A stretch of DNA of 64,000 nt from Chloracidobacterium sp. Its GTDB lineage: Bacteria; Acidobacteriota; Blastocatellia; Pyrinomonadales; Pyrinomonadaceae. Under the pieces are notes generated by a model. It made no database searches. It was not told the DNA's origin and worked only from the letters and a program-made list of their open reading frames with translations. A program made the position numbers and the translations under genes. Shown piece after piece: positions 53,875 to 63,046 of the stretch; within the stretch, counting starts at the first letter, position 1, and the number at the start of each line of letters is the position of its first letter. The stretch covers positions 82,868 through 146,867 of the forward strand of contig JADJWM010000009.1 of the NCBI GenBank assembly GCA_016716365.1, in the 5' to 3' direction.

Positions 53875-54366
53875 CTAGGCCACTTGTCCGTAATAGATCG
53901 TACCGGCCACGCCTGATTTGAACCTGAAATGCTTACCACAACACGCTCTACCAAGAGCATCATTTACCCTCTGAAGATGCCTTCTCCATCGATCGTTGTC
54001 GATTGATGGAAAAACAATGAAGATGACAAACTTGGTCTCGACGGGATTTAGGCGAAGGTTGTTTATATCATGAACGACCGCGTTAATATTCATTGTGATC
54101 GGCCTTATCGTGTTCTCAGCGATACCGTCTCGGTAATTGGTATTGACAGTTTTTAACTCAATCGCGACATCGCGGAACGTGACATCAATTAACCCCTGCT
54201 CAGGGATCGCGTCATAACCTTTCGAAATCAATATGTCGACCAGTTCAACTTTTAACCATCCTTCAAACTTTGCCCGTCGCTTGGCGAAAACTCCGAGGGC
54301 GGCTGATCGGCTAATCCGTCTTATCAAATCTTTCGACGTCGCATCTACAAGGTCGTCTAAGGTCAT
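53875..54366 (-). CDS. PD-(D/E)XK nuclease-like protein
   Basis: A 163-residue protein with the core of a restriction-endonuclease-like fold: Glu41 in WLKVELVDILISKGYD, Asp61 in GLIDVTFRDV, and Glu70-x-Lys72 in AIELKTVNTNYRDG. RPITMNINAVVHDINNLRLN and KFVIFIVFPS follow, a combination I recall from uncharacterised bacterial proteins. By eye it is clearly more AT-rich than its surroundings, suggesting transfer. It has no clear ribosome site. The partner gene downstream begins seven bases after the stop. Confidence 0.6.
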   Translation of the reverse strand: MTLDDLVDATSKDLIRRISRSAALGVFAKRRAKFEGWLKVELVDILISKGYDAIPEQGLIDVTFRDVAIELKTVNTNYRDGIAENTIRPITMNINAVVHDINNLRLNPVETKFVIFIVFPSIDNDRWRRHLQRVNDALGRACCGKHFRFKSGVAGTIYYGQVA

Positions 54367-54395
54367 TTAGTAAGTACCCAAATACAGTTCCCAGT

Positions 54396-55417
54396 TCATT
54401 GAAAATCCCGTATATCCCTAAACGGCTTCTCTTTATCCGTAAAATCCGGCCGGTAGTAATGCGATGCCGATTCATACTCCTGCATAAACCCTTCCTCCAT
54501 CCCGAGGTCTTCCAGCAGCGAAACGGCTTGGAACCATTCGCCCTCGGAGATGCGTCGGGACAAGAGGATATATCGCGGGTCGGTCGCGGCCTTATTGGTC
54601 GCGTAGTACTGGGCCATCAGCGAGATGGCGGTCTTCGGGGAAAGCTCGTCGCGGATCCAGCGGAGGTTTTCTTCCAGGCCCGCGATATCGTTCGGCAGCA
54701 CGAGCAGGCGGATCAAGAGGCCTCGCCGTAGCAACCCATTTTCATCGAAGACGAGTTCGTCCCCCATCTGCCGGTGCATTTCTTTGATCGCGGCCCTTGC
54801 ATGGACGGCGTAATCGCGGACCTTCGAATACTGAAAACCTGCGTCCGAGTCGGCGTACTTCAGGTCGGGCAGGTAGATGTCGACAATGCCGTCCAGCAGC
54901 CTCACCACCTCGACCGAATCGTACGCGTTCGTGTTGTAAACGATCGGCAGCCGCAAACCCCGTTCGGCCGCTATCAATATCGCCCTGGCCATCTGCGGGG
55001 CGAAATGCGTCGGCGAAACAAACCCAATGTTGTGGCAGCCGCGGTCCTGCAATTCCAGCATCATCTCGGCCAGACGCTCGTGCGTGACCTCGTTCTTACG
55101 CTGTTCCTTCCATGTTTGCGAGATCTGATAATTCTGGCAGTAAACGCAGCGGAGGTTGCAGTTGCCGAAAAAAATGTTGCCCGCACCGTGCGTGCCCGAT
55201 AAACAAGGCTCTTCGCCGAAATGCGCTGTGTACGAAGACACGATCGGCAGCCGCCCCGAATAGCAAGCCGCGATCTCGTCGCGCAAACGGTCGTTGCCGC
55301 AATCTTTTGGGCAAACGGTACAAGACTCAAGAAGCGCTCGAGGGCCTCGACCCTACTTCGGAGCGTCCCCTTCTTCAAGAGTTTCAAGTACCTTGCGTCG
55401 GATCCTTCGCTTTCCAT
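54396..55417 (-). CDS. Radical SAM protein, PflA/PflX-like, frameshifted near its start
   Basis: The main frame (54396-55286) has the cluster motif in GNCNLRCVYCQNYQIS, LQDRGCHNIGFVSPTHFAPQ, and YNTNAYDSVEVVRLLDG. The true N-terminus lies in another frame: ARYLKLLKKGTLRSRVEALE from an ATG at 55417, followed after the shift by CTVCPKDCGNDR, a Cys-rich segment usual in this family. One missing base near 55321-55330 would join them (giving LSPC or similar). The N-terminal frame overlaps the upstream DUF2721 gene by about 65 bp. Either a sequencing indel or a broken gene. Confidence 0.8.
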
Positions 55418-55973
55418 GAGCATTGTATGTGTATTTCCGGACGATCTCTTCGGGCGCGACCTTGTTGGCAAGAGCCCATGTAAAGTCCATCTCCGCATTG
55501 ACCGTCGCGGTCGCCATCCGGGTTTCAAGCAGCATCAGGATCGTTCCGTAGAACAGGCACATTATCCCGACTATCCCGATCGGGATCGGGAGCCAGCGAT
55601 ACGTGTTGAAGAATGCCGCGACCGCTATGGTCACGCTCGTCAGCGTGAAAAAGCCGAGACCGTAGTAAAACGCGCCCATCGCCCGCTGCAGAATCCGTGC
55701 ACGGCTCGTTACCTTGTCGAGCAGATTGACGATCGTATCGAGCCGTTTTTCATAAAGCGGCACGCCCGAGTGGTCCTCAATCGTGATCAGCTCGCTCAGC
55801 CGCTTTTCCAGATCGCGGACGCGGTCGACAACACGCCCAAGACGTGTCGAGGTCGAAAGGACCAGCGATCCCGTCGCCGACATCAGCAGCGTCGGCGTGA
55901 CCATCGCGGTCAGGAACTCGATGGTGGAACCAAGGGCTTGGGGGTTGACGTTTACAAGATCGCCGGAGGCCAT
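55353..55973 (-). CDS. DUF2721-type membrane protein
   Basis: A 206-residue protein with an N-terminal helix (TPTLLMSATGSLVLSTSTRLGRVVDRVRDLEKRL) and two C-terminal hydrophobic segments (YYGLGFFTLTSVTIAVAAFF, IPIGIVGIMCLFYGTILMLLE). The pattern is the DUF2721 family, function unknown. The 3' end overlaps the start of the radical SAM gene. Confidence 0.8.
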   Translation of the reverse strand: MASGDLVNVNPQALGSTIEFLTAMVTPTLLMSATGSLVLSTSTRLGRVVDRVRDLEKRLSELITIEDHSGVPLYEKRLDTIVNLLDKVTSRARILQRAMGAFYYGLGFFTLTSVTIAVAAFFNTYRWLPIPIGIVGIMCLFYGTILMLLETRMATATVNAEMDFTWALANKVAPEEIVRKYTYNAHGKRRIRRKVLETLEEGDAPK

Positions 55974-56038
55974 ATAAGCCCGATTCTACGTTATTCGACC
56001 GGCAGATCGAAAGGCTAACTGAGGAGTTTGAAACGAGT

Positions 56039-56141
56039 CAGGCAAACATGCCTGCGGAGCTTGTTTCTTGGGATGACAGTCGAGGAAAATCCTCGTGACG
56101 GATGGTGAACTTAGACTTTTGAACCGAGGTTTCGGCCTCGG
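56039..56141. repeat. Three short hairpins in tandem
   Basis: CAGGCA-AACA-TGCCTG (56039-56054), CGAGGA-AAA-TCCTCG (56081-56095) and CCGAGG-TTTCGG-CCTCGG (56124-56141) lie between the DUF2721 start and the Mpo1-like stop. No T-run follows any of them. They could be 3'-end structures of the upstream transcript. Confidence 0.45.
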
Positions 56142-56189
56142 ACCATCAAAGCCCGCCGCCGATCACCAGGAACAGGGCTGTAATAACCG

Positions 56190-56516
56190 TCATCGCGCGG
56201 TCCCGCTCACCCTTTCGACCTCCCGTCCCATCCGTCCAGTGACCATGTACCACATCATCTTGTAGTCGGAAATGAAGGACCAGAACGGGTATTTGAACGT
56301 AGCGGGCCTGTTCTTTTCGATCACGAAGTGGGCGAACCAGGCGAACGCGTAGCCGACGACAAGCGAAAGCGGAAAGTAGTACCACGTCCCCCGCCAGATA
56401 AACCACGCCAGCAGTGCCAACCCAAGCGAAGTGCCGATAAAATGAAGCACACGCGTCAGCGGCTTGCTGTGCTCCTTTACATAAAAGTCCCAGAATTCCG
56501 AATATTTCGAGATCAT
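56190..56516 (-). CDS. Mpo1-like/DUF962 membrane protein
   Basis: 108 residues from the ATG at 56516. It begins KYSEFWDFYVKEHSKPLTRVLHFIGTSLG and has His in VLHFIG and AHFVIEKNRPATFKYPFWSFISD, typical of DUF962/Mpo1 proteins, which in yeast oxidise 2-hydroxy fatty acids. Two to three hydrophobic segments are present. The start overlaps the upstream membrane protein stop by 4 bp. Confidence 0.85.
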   Translation of the reverse strand: MISKYSEFWDFYVKEHSKPLTRVLHFIGTSLGLALLAWFIWRGTWYYFPLSLVVGYAFAWFAHFVIEKNRPATFKYPFWSFISDYKMMWYMVTGRMGREVERVSGTAR

Positions 56517-56872
56517 CGGGTTGTTCTCATCTGCTCGGCCACGATCACGCTGATCACGACCGAAACAAGCTGAAGGCCGCCGGCTGCGACCGACAAAACG
56601 ACCACCGAAAGTACTGCCGCCAGGGCCGCGTTCCAGGCTCTCTTTACCGAAAGATAATAGACCGAAAGCAGGCTCAGGGCTAGACAAAGAACCGAAAAAA
56701 CTACGGCGAGCACTATGAACGTGACCATCGACGCATTGACCGCACGCTCCTGGCCCATAAAACCGTTCAAGGCCAGCGCCCATGCGAAAAACGCGAATGA
56801 GGCCGTCAAGATGGAGGTGAGCGTCATTAGCACCCCGGTTATGATTGTGGACCACATTGCCCCTTTTCTCAT
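56513..56872 (-). CDS. Small multi-pass membrane protein of unknown function
   Basis: About 119 residues from the ATG at 56872; an upstream ATG at 56920 is also possible. It has four hydrophobic segments (TIITGVLMTLTSILTASFAF, ASMVTFIVLAVVFSVLCLAL, ALAAVLSVVVLSVAAGGLQL and others). No family recognised. It ends in the 4-bp overlap with the Mpo1-like gene and is divergent from the glycosyltransferase-like gene. Confidence 0.65.
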   Translation of the reverse strand: MRKGAMWSTIITGVLMTLTSILTASFAFFAWALALNGFMGQERAVNASMVTFIVLAVVFSVLCLALSLLSVYYLSVKRAWNAALAAVLSVVVLSVAAGGLQLVSVVISVIVAEQMRTTR

Positions 56873-56951
56873 GCGATTGGATGGTCTCAGGCGTCCTCGC
56901 CTCACAGGGAAAAAGTTCATCCCGCTTCGAGGCCGGTGCTATAATCAGTAT

Positions 56952-58232
56952 ATGCCAAGGGATGTCGGAATAGCGTTCGTAACCGGACGCAAGCAGTTTC
57001 AGGTCGTTCTGCGTTCCTACGTTAACAATTGGCTCGAACACGGGTTGATCCAGGACCGCAATGTGCGGCTCCATCTCTTTGTCGTTTACGATACGGCCTA
57101 TTCCGACACCACACCCGATGATTATCGCAGCGTTCCGCCGGAGTTGTCCTCACTGGTCGGTTCGATCAATTTCTACGGGCGGACGGCGTTAAGAAACGAA
57201 CGCCGCAAACTGATCGACGAAGGCGTTATCGACGAGCAGGAGGGCGAGCTTCTCTTCGGTGAAGGTTACGCAAAAAAGCGTAATGCCGCTTTATATTTTG
57301 CCGTGCAAAAGGGAATGGACTCCCTTTTGTTCATCGACGACGACGAGTATCCCCTGGCCGTCTTCGACAACCGTCCGAACAACCTGATGTGGATGGGCCA
57401 AAGCATCCTGGGTACGCACCTGCGTTACAGCGATAAGGCTGACATCACACACGGGCATCATTGCGGATACATCTCGCCGATCCCGCGATTCGAGTTCAAC
57501 AACTTGCTGACCGAAAGCGATTTCCGAGCCTTTGTCGAAGCTACGAGCAACGACATTATCTCCTGGCGAAGCGTTAAGGAGATCGTATTCGGCAACGACG
57601 GAGTGACCTATGCCGACCGTCGTGTGATCGAAAAGGCGAGCGCCGAGGACGTTGTCGAGGTCAACGGGATGAAGTTCATTTCAGGAGCAAACCTCTGTCT
57701 GAACCTTCGACGCATCAAGAACGTTCCCGCGTTTTACAATCCGCCAGGCGCCCGCGGCGAGGACGCTTTCATGAGCACCACCCTGTCGGACCTCCGTGTC
57801 CTGAAGGTCCCGTGCTTCACATTTCACGATGCGTTTCTTGAGTATCCGCGTCTTTTGAACGGGATACTCCCGACCCGCATATCAGGTGTCGACGCACTCT
57901 CGCCAGCCATTCGCCAACGCTTTGTCCGGGCCTCGGTCGGGTGGATAAGATATAAGCCCCTGCTCGTTTGTCTGACCAACCCGCACCGTTACCGACATAC
58001 CCTCGACGAGATGAAGCGGAAGCTCGATCGCGCGATCCCGAAGATGATCAGGTACTTTCAAACTGAGAAGTTTGAAGAGGTGCGCACTGAGCTCGATCGT
58101 TACGATAAGAACGTTCTTCGCCATCACCGGGCGTTTCTCGCAACGCTGCAGGCGTGGCGAAAGGTGATCGGGCATGTCCGAAGCGGTGGCACGAAGCGAG
58201 ACCCGGCCTCAGCCGCTGCCGCGAAGATATGA
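56952..58232 (+). CDS. GT-A-like glycosyltransferase of unknown specificity
   Basis: 426 residues from the ATG at 56952, which starts the conserved-looking VGIAFVTGRKQFQVVLRSYV. A GT-A-style metal motif lies in SLLFIDDDEYPLA near residue 128, with the GEGYAKKRNAALYFA helix before it and a later GARGEDAFMSTTLSDL. No membrane helix is seen. It could act on a cell-wall or envelope sugar. It converges with the aminotransferase gene, overlapping by 24 bp. Confidence 0.68.
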   Translation: MPRDVGIAFVTGRKQFQVVLRSYVNNWLEHGLIQDRNVRLHLFVVYDTAYSDTTPDDYRSVPPELSSLVGSINFYGRTALRNERRKLIDEGVIDEQEGELLFGEGYAKKRNAALYFAVQKGMDSLLFIDDDEYPLAVFDNRPNNLMWMGQSILGTHLRYSDKADITHGHHCGYISPIPRFEFNNLLTESDFRAFVEATSNDIISWRSVKEIVFGNDGVTYADRRVIEKASAEDVVEVNGMKFISGANLCLNLRRIKNVPAFYNPPGARGEDAFMSTTLSDLRVLKVPCFTFHDAFLEYPRLLNGILPTRISGVDALSPAIRQRFVRASVGWIRYKPLLVCLTNPHRYRHTLDEMKRKLDRAIPKMIRYFQTEKFEEVRTELDRYDKNVLRHHRAFLATLQAWRKVIGHVRSGGTKRDPASAAAAKI

Positions 58233-59511
58233 CCCGATCGCATCGGCGAACCTGTCCAGGTCCTGCAGTCCCGTGAAAATGTTCGGCGTTATCCGAATGC
58301 CCGAAAGATCGTCGTGCACGATCGGTGCGGTGATGATCCGATGCCTGGACATCAGATAGTCAGTGACCTTCACCGGATCAGCACCTTTGATCGAAAAATT
58401 CCCAATTGCACAATAAAGTTTCGGGTCTTGCGGCGTGTTGAACGTGATGCGGTCAAACCCCCGCAATCGATCCATCCAATAGGTCGTCAAAAACCGCAGC
58501 CGCTCCTCCTTTCGTTTAGCCCCTACCGCATCGTGAAAAAGAAGCGCCTCGCCGATAGAAAGGCGCGTCGCCGAGGAATGCGTTCCGATCTCTTCGAACT
58601 TTCGAATGTCGTGCCGGTTCTTATCCTCCGAAGCCATCAGCGCCCACACGCTCGGGATCTTTTCTTTCTTTACGTAGAGCAGCCCCGCCCCTTTGGCGTA
58701 CATCCATTTATGAAGCGAAACCAAAGAGATCGCATTCCAGATCGTCCCGCTTGAAATCGAGCTGCGCAAATGAATGCGCACCGTCGACAACGACCTCGAT
58801 GCCTCGGATGCGGGCCATTCGGCAAATATCCCGGACCGGCATTATTTGGCCGGTAGCATAGAGCTCATGTGAAATAAGGATAAGCCGGGTCTTCGGCGTG
58901 ATGGCCGATTCGATCGCCGTTACGATCTCGGAGGGCGAACTGGGCATCAAGGGGATCTGAATGAGTTTGAGTTTCGGGCCTTCGCGTAGCTCCCGCTGAC
59001 GGATCGCGGTAAGCATTCGCGGATATTCCTGCGAGGTCGCGATCACTTCATCACCCGGCCTCAGATCGACACCGAATAATAGGATCTGAAGTGATTCGGA
59101 AGCATTTCGGGTGATCGCGATCTCGCCCGCCCCGCAGCCGAAAAGCTCCGCCAGCCCTGCTCGAATGGTCTCCGCCTGGGGGGCAAGGGTTTGCCACATT
59201 GTGAACGCGGTCGCATCTTCCTGACTCCGATAACGCCGGTAGGCTTCGATCACAACACGCGGGCTCGGACTGGTCCACCCGCTGTTGAGATTCAGATTAC
59301 GTTTGTCCAATGCGAACGCGTGCGCGACCCGGGCCCAGTACGGCTCCTTCGTCGCGGCTTCAGCCGGGGTAAGGCCATCAACGAGCGTCCCGGCCTCTCG
59401 AACATCCCTAAGCAGGCCTTCGACCGTTGGCGAAAGGAGCGCCATCAACCCGAGCCCTTTTCCGGCCGATCTTAATAACCTTTCTCGAGATACCTTGGTT
59501 GCAGCAGACAT
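58209..59511 (-). CDS. Class V PLP aminotransferase/epimerase-like enzyme (frameshifted)
   Basis: The N-terminal part (59511 to about 58715, 267 codons) has ITRNASESLQILLFGVDL, GDEVIATSQEYPRML and EVVVDGAHSFAQLDF. The C-terminal part, in another frame, has the PLP Lys in SLHKWMYAKGAGLLYV. The break falls near 58715-58725, at CTCTTTGGTTTCG; family members often read FGTSLHKW here, which a two-base loss would explain. A signal-like N-terminus (RERLLRSAGKGLGLMALL) hints at Tat export, as in isopenicillin-N-epimerase-like proteins. Either a sequencing indel or a pseudogene. Confidence 0.8.
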
Positions 59512-59638
59512 TAGCGGGACAAGTTAGATGATAACAAGCCGTTGCGGATATTCGGAAAAATGGACCGATCAGCCGACCATCCGCTTAGCCCAGGGTACAG
59601 ACGGCGGGTCAGGCTTGTGAATTAAATTTAGAACGGGA

Positions 59639-61144
59639 CTATTCGCTCGTTTCCTTTCGCTCGAAAATTATCGGTCCCGTTTCGTTTTCGCGGTCGAATT
59701 CCCTCCGGCCCGGCGACTGCTCCGGGCCGACACGGCCGACGATGATCTCGGCCCGAGAATAGTTTTCGCCCCGGACGGAAGTTCCCGCCAACCGGCGGAG
59801 CATCGCAAGCTGTCCGACGTGGGTGAGAGCATCGGCGACCGGCCCCTGAAAGATCTTGCCATAGCTGCACGCTAGCGGAAGGCTCGAGGCCAAATGGCCG
59901 TCGACCTTGCCGAGAGCCTCGAAAAACCGTGCCGATCCTTCATCCCAGGCAATGGGTTCCGAATCGCTCCATTTTTCCTCCCCGATCGCCATCGAGAGTG
60001 CCCAATCGAATAGGTCACCCATATGGGCGAGGATCTGCGCCGGGGTTCGCGAGGCCTCGCCGATCTTAAATGAAGCAAACCCGGCAGGTGCGTCCCTCAG
60101 CACCTTGCCCGCTCGATAAGCGAGCGTCGAGATGGCGTGCCGCAGAAACTGACGCTCGCTATCCGCCCTATCAAAAACGTGCTCGGATTCGGTCTTGAGC
60201 TGCTCCATGATCGCGGCGGCGGGTCTCGTTTCGCGTACAAGCTCGACGCTCTGCCCGGCGTACATCACTAGTGCTTCAACGTCACCGCTCATCGAATCGG
60301 TGGGCATGCTGCTGCTGTAGCGAACGACCGGGGTACCGTCCGGGCGTTGGGCAACGGCTTCGCCCTCATTCGGCCGCCTCCCCGAAGGCGGGCTGCCGGA
60401 GCTTTCCCACATTTTGTAGGTGCTGTTGCGGAGCGCGCGATGGGGCGCATTCTCCCAACCGACGTCGAAAAGTTCGGAATACGCCGTGTCCTCGGCGTTC
60501 GCCCAACCGAGCCTTTGTTTGTAGATCTCGTGGGCCCGGGCCTCTTCGGACGCGACGAAGCGCGTTCCAAGCCAGGCTCCCGATGCACCGAGGGCAAGAG
60601 CTGCCGCGATGCCCCGCCCATCCGCGATCCCTCCGGCCGCGATGACCGGCGTCGGAGCGATCGCATCGGCGATCGTCGGCACGAGCACCATCGTGCTGAC
60701 GGTCCCGCGGACATGCCCGCCTGCCTCCCAACCCTGAGCGACGATAATATCCGCGCCCGCCTTCACCGCCTCACTCGCTTCGGCCACGCTGCCCGCGGAA
60801 TGAATGACAACGGCACCGGCACGGTGCGACGTTTCGATGTACCGGCCGGGCTCTCCCCAAAACAGCGAGACGATCTTGACGCCTTCTTCCAGGCATATCT
60901 CCAATTTGTCGTGAACGTCATTGTTGATGACCAGATTGATCCCGAACGGCCTGGTCGTCAGGGAGAACGTCTCCCGCAGAAGCTCGCGTATCTCGTCCGG
61001 TGTGCGCCACGTAACCGAAAGCATCCCGAGGCCGCCTGCGTTCGACACGGCCGCGACCAGTTCTGGCCCGGTCGCGCTTCCGATCGGGGCTTGGATTATG
61101 GGCACGTCGATGCCCAGCAGGTCGCAAAGAACGGTTCGAACCAT
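59639..61144 (-). CDS. Nitronate monooxygenase fused to a DinB-like domain
   Basis: A 501-residue protein. Residues 1-320 are an FMN-binding 2-nitropropane dioxygenase-type barrel: PIIQAPIGSATGPELVAAVSNAGGLGM, IVAQGWEAGGHVRG, VIAAGGIADGRGIAAAL. Residues 330-490 form a DinB-like four-helix bundle (RQFLRHAISTLAYRAGKVLR, TPAQILAHMGDLFDWALSM). The fusion is unusual: DinB domains often bind metal and act on thiol cofactors. It faces the same way as the aminotransferase gene. Confidence 0.8.
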   Translation of the reverse strand: MVRTVLCDLLGIDVPIIQAPIGSATGPELVAAVSNAGGLGMLSVTWRTPDEIRELLRETFSLTTRPFGINLVINNDVHDKLEICLEEGVKIVSLFWGEPGRYIETSHRAGAVVIHSAGSVAEASEAVKAGADIIVAQGWEAGGHVRGTVSTMVLVPTIADAIAPTPVIAAGGIADGRGIAAALALGASGAWLGTRFVASEEARAHEIYKQRLGWANAEDTAYSELFDVGWENAPHRALRNSTYKMWESSGSPPSGRRPNEGEAVAQRPDGTPVVRYSSSMPTDSMSGDVEALVMYAGQSVELVRETRPAAAIMEQLKTESEHVFDRADSERQFLRHAISTLAYRAGKVLRDAPAGFASFKIGEASRTPAQILAHMGDLFDWALSMAIGEEKWSDSEPIAWDEGSARFFEALGKVDGHLASSLPLACSYGKIFQGPVADALTHVGQLAMLRRLAGTSVRGENYSRAEIIVGRVGPEQSPGRREFDRENETGPIIFERKETSE

Positions 61145-61303
61145 CGTTTTCTCCTCAAATTTGGCGGGAGATCGAGAGCAGTGAATTCAACTCTTCCGGC
61201 AACGCCTTATGTTACTTCTAAATCGATGTTCGGCCAAAGACCTTGGCCGAGGGAAAGCTCGCGGCCGTATCAGCACGTAACGAACGGTCACTGCAAGGAG
61301 CAT

Positions 61304-62479
61304 CTAATCCGCAAACGCGACGCTTAGCTGCTTCAGTTTCAACGAGTCGCTGCGGTCGAGCAAATCCGCGTCGTCGCGGTTAATGTGGTTGTAAAGAATA
61401 TCCCGCTGCTGCGGGCGGTATCCGGCTTCGCGGATCTGGTAGCGGAGGTCGCGTTCGTTTGCTTCGTTGTTGGCACCGGCCGCGGAAACCACGTTTTCTT
61501 CGATCATGATCGAGCCCATGTCGTCGGCCCCGAAGCGAAGTGCGGCCTGGCCCAGGCGGATGCCCTGCGTAAGCCACGACGATTGGATATGCTGGATGTT
61601 GTCTAGGAACAGCCGCGAGACCGACAGCATCTTCAGGTAATCGATGCCGGTCGGCTCTTCGGTGATCTTGCGGCCGAGGGCGGTGTTCTCGCGTTGGAAG
61701 GTCCAGGGGATGAACGCCGTAAATTCGCCGTAATTCGGATCCGTTTCTTTTGCCGCGAGAGCTTCATCCTGCACCTGACGAACGCGTTCGAGGTGGCGGA
61801 CGCGGTGCTCGATGCGGTCGCCGATCCCGAACATCATCGTCGCCGTCGAGATCAGCCCCACCTTGTGAACGGCACGCATCACATCCAGCCATTCTTGCGT
61901 GGTGCATTTCGTCGATACGCGCTTTCTCACCTCGTCGTCCAGGATCTCGCCGCCGCCGCCGGGCATCGAATTCAGGCCCGCCGCCTTCAGCCGACGCATA
62001 ATTGTTTCGTAATCCAGGCCGCTGATCAGGTGGATATTGTGTATCTCCGGCGGCGAGAAACAATGCAGTTGAAACTTCGGATATTTCGCGTGCAGCGTCG
62101 ACAGCAGATCTTCGTACCACTCGATCCCGAAATCCGGGTGCAGCCCGCCCTGCATCAGCACGCCGGTGCCGCCGAGAGCGATCGTTTCGTCGATCCGCTT
62201 ACAGATCTCGTCTATCGAGTGGACGTAAGTGTCGGGCTTACCGGGCCGGCGATAGAAGGCGCAGAACGTGCATACGACGTTGCAAACGTTGGTGTAATTG
62301 ATGTTGCGGTCGATGATATAGGTCACGGCCCCGGGATCGTTCTCCCGTTGGCGTATCTCGTCCGCGGCGACGCCCATGCGTGCGATGTCGTTTGATCCGA
62401 GCAGCGCGGTGCAGTCTTCGGCGGTGAGCCTTTCGCCCGCAAGCGCTCTGTCCAGGATCGGCTGAATATTGCTGGCCAT
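61304..62479 (-). CDS. mqnC: Cyclic dehypoxanthinyl futalosine synthase (menaquinone pathway)
   Basis: A 391-residue radical SAM enzyme. The cluster motif is in NYTNVCNVVCTFCAFYRRPG, and QGGLHPDFGIEWYEDLL, HCFSPPEIHNI and SMPGGGGEILDDEVRKR are hallmarks of MqnC (and its relative CofH). It cyclises dehypoxanthine futalosine in the futalosine route to menaquinone. The mqnA 3' end at the window edge supports the pathway call. It is divergent from the first YdeI-like gene with only 21 bp between starts. Confidence 0.95.
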   Translation of the reverse strand: MASNIQPILDRALAGERLTAEDCTALLGSNDIARMGVAADEIRQRENDPGAVTYIIDRNINYTNVCNVVCTFCAFYRRPGKPDTYVHSIDEICKRIDETIALGGTGVLMQGGLHPDFGIEWYEDLLSTLHAKYPKFQLHCFSPPEIHNIHLISGLDYETIMRRLKAAGLNSMPGGGGEILDDEVRKRVSTKCTTQEWLDVMRAVHKVGLISTATMMFGIGDRIEHRVRHLERVRQVQDEALAAKETDPNYGEFTAFIPWTFQRENTALGRKITEEPTGIDYLKMLSVSRLFLDNIQHIQSSWLTQGIRLGQAALRFGADDMGSIMIEENVVSAAGANNEANERDLRYQIREAGYRPQQRDILYNHINRDDADLLDRSDSLKLKQLSVAFAD

Positions 62480-62500
62480 TCGTCTATAATCTTAGCAAAA

Positions 62501-63046
62501 ATGGCAACGCCGGTCAGGTTAAGATCGAAGGTCGAGGTCACGGACAGCACGCCACCGTGGTACATCCTTCGCGTGCCTAAATTTCGGGTCACGCAGTTTG
62601 GATTTAAGGGGAACCTCCGGCGGGTTATCTGCAAACTCAACGGCAGCGAGACACTCCAATGTTCGCTGTTCCCGGCGGGTAACGACTATTTCATCACGCT
62701 CAGCAAACCCTTAAGACAAAAACTCCGGCTCGAGCCGGGTGACCCGATCGAGCTCGCCATATGCAAGGACGAAAGCAAATACGGCATGCCGATGCCGGCC
62801 GAATTTGCCGAGGTGCTTAGGCAGGACCGCGAGGGCAAGCGGATGTTCGAAGCGCTTTCGCCGGGTAACCAGCGGCTGATGCTCAAGCTCGTCGATTTTG
62901 TCAAAAGCGTGGACAAGAGGATCATCAGGTCGCTAACCGGCATCCAGGTCTTAAAGCAATGCGAGGGCAAATTCGATTATCACATTTTGCACGATGCGAT
63001 GCGGGCGGCTTGTTTGGTGGGCACCGATCGTGATCCGAAAAGATGA
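62501..63046 (+). CDS. YdeI/OmdA-like protein with DUF1905-like N-domain, copy 1
   Basis: A 181-residue protein. The N-terminal beta domain (FKGNLRRVICKLNGSETLQC, PGDPIELAICKDESKYGMPM) is DUF1905-like. The C-terminal helical part (EFAEVLRQDREGKRMFEALSPGNQRLML) is the YdeI/OmpD-associated helix region. Function unknown. It overlaps the next gene by 4 bp and is clearly its paralogue. Confidence 0.72.
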   Translation: MATPVRLRSKVEVTDSTPPWYILRVPKFRVTQFGFKGNLRRVICKLNGSETLQCSLFPAGNDYFITLSKPLRQKLRLEPGDPIELAICKDESKYGMPMPAEFAEVLRQDREGKRMFEALSPGNQRLMLKLVDFVKSVDKRIIRSLTGIQVLKQCEGKFDYHILHDAMRAACLVGTDRDPKR

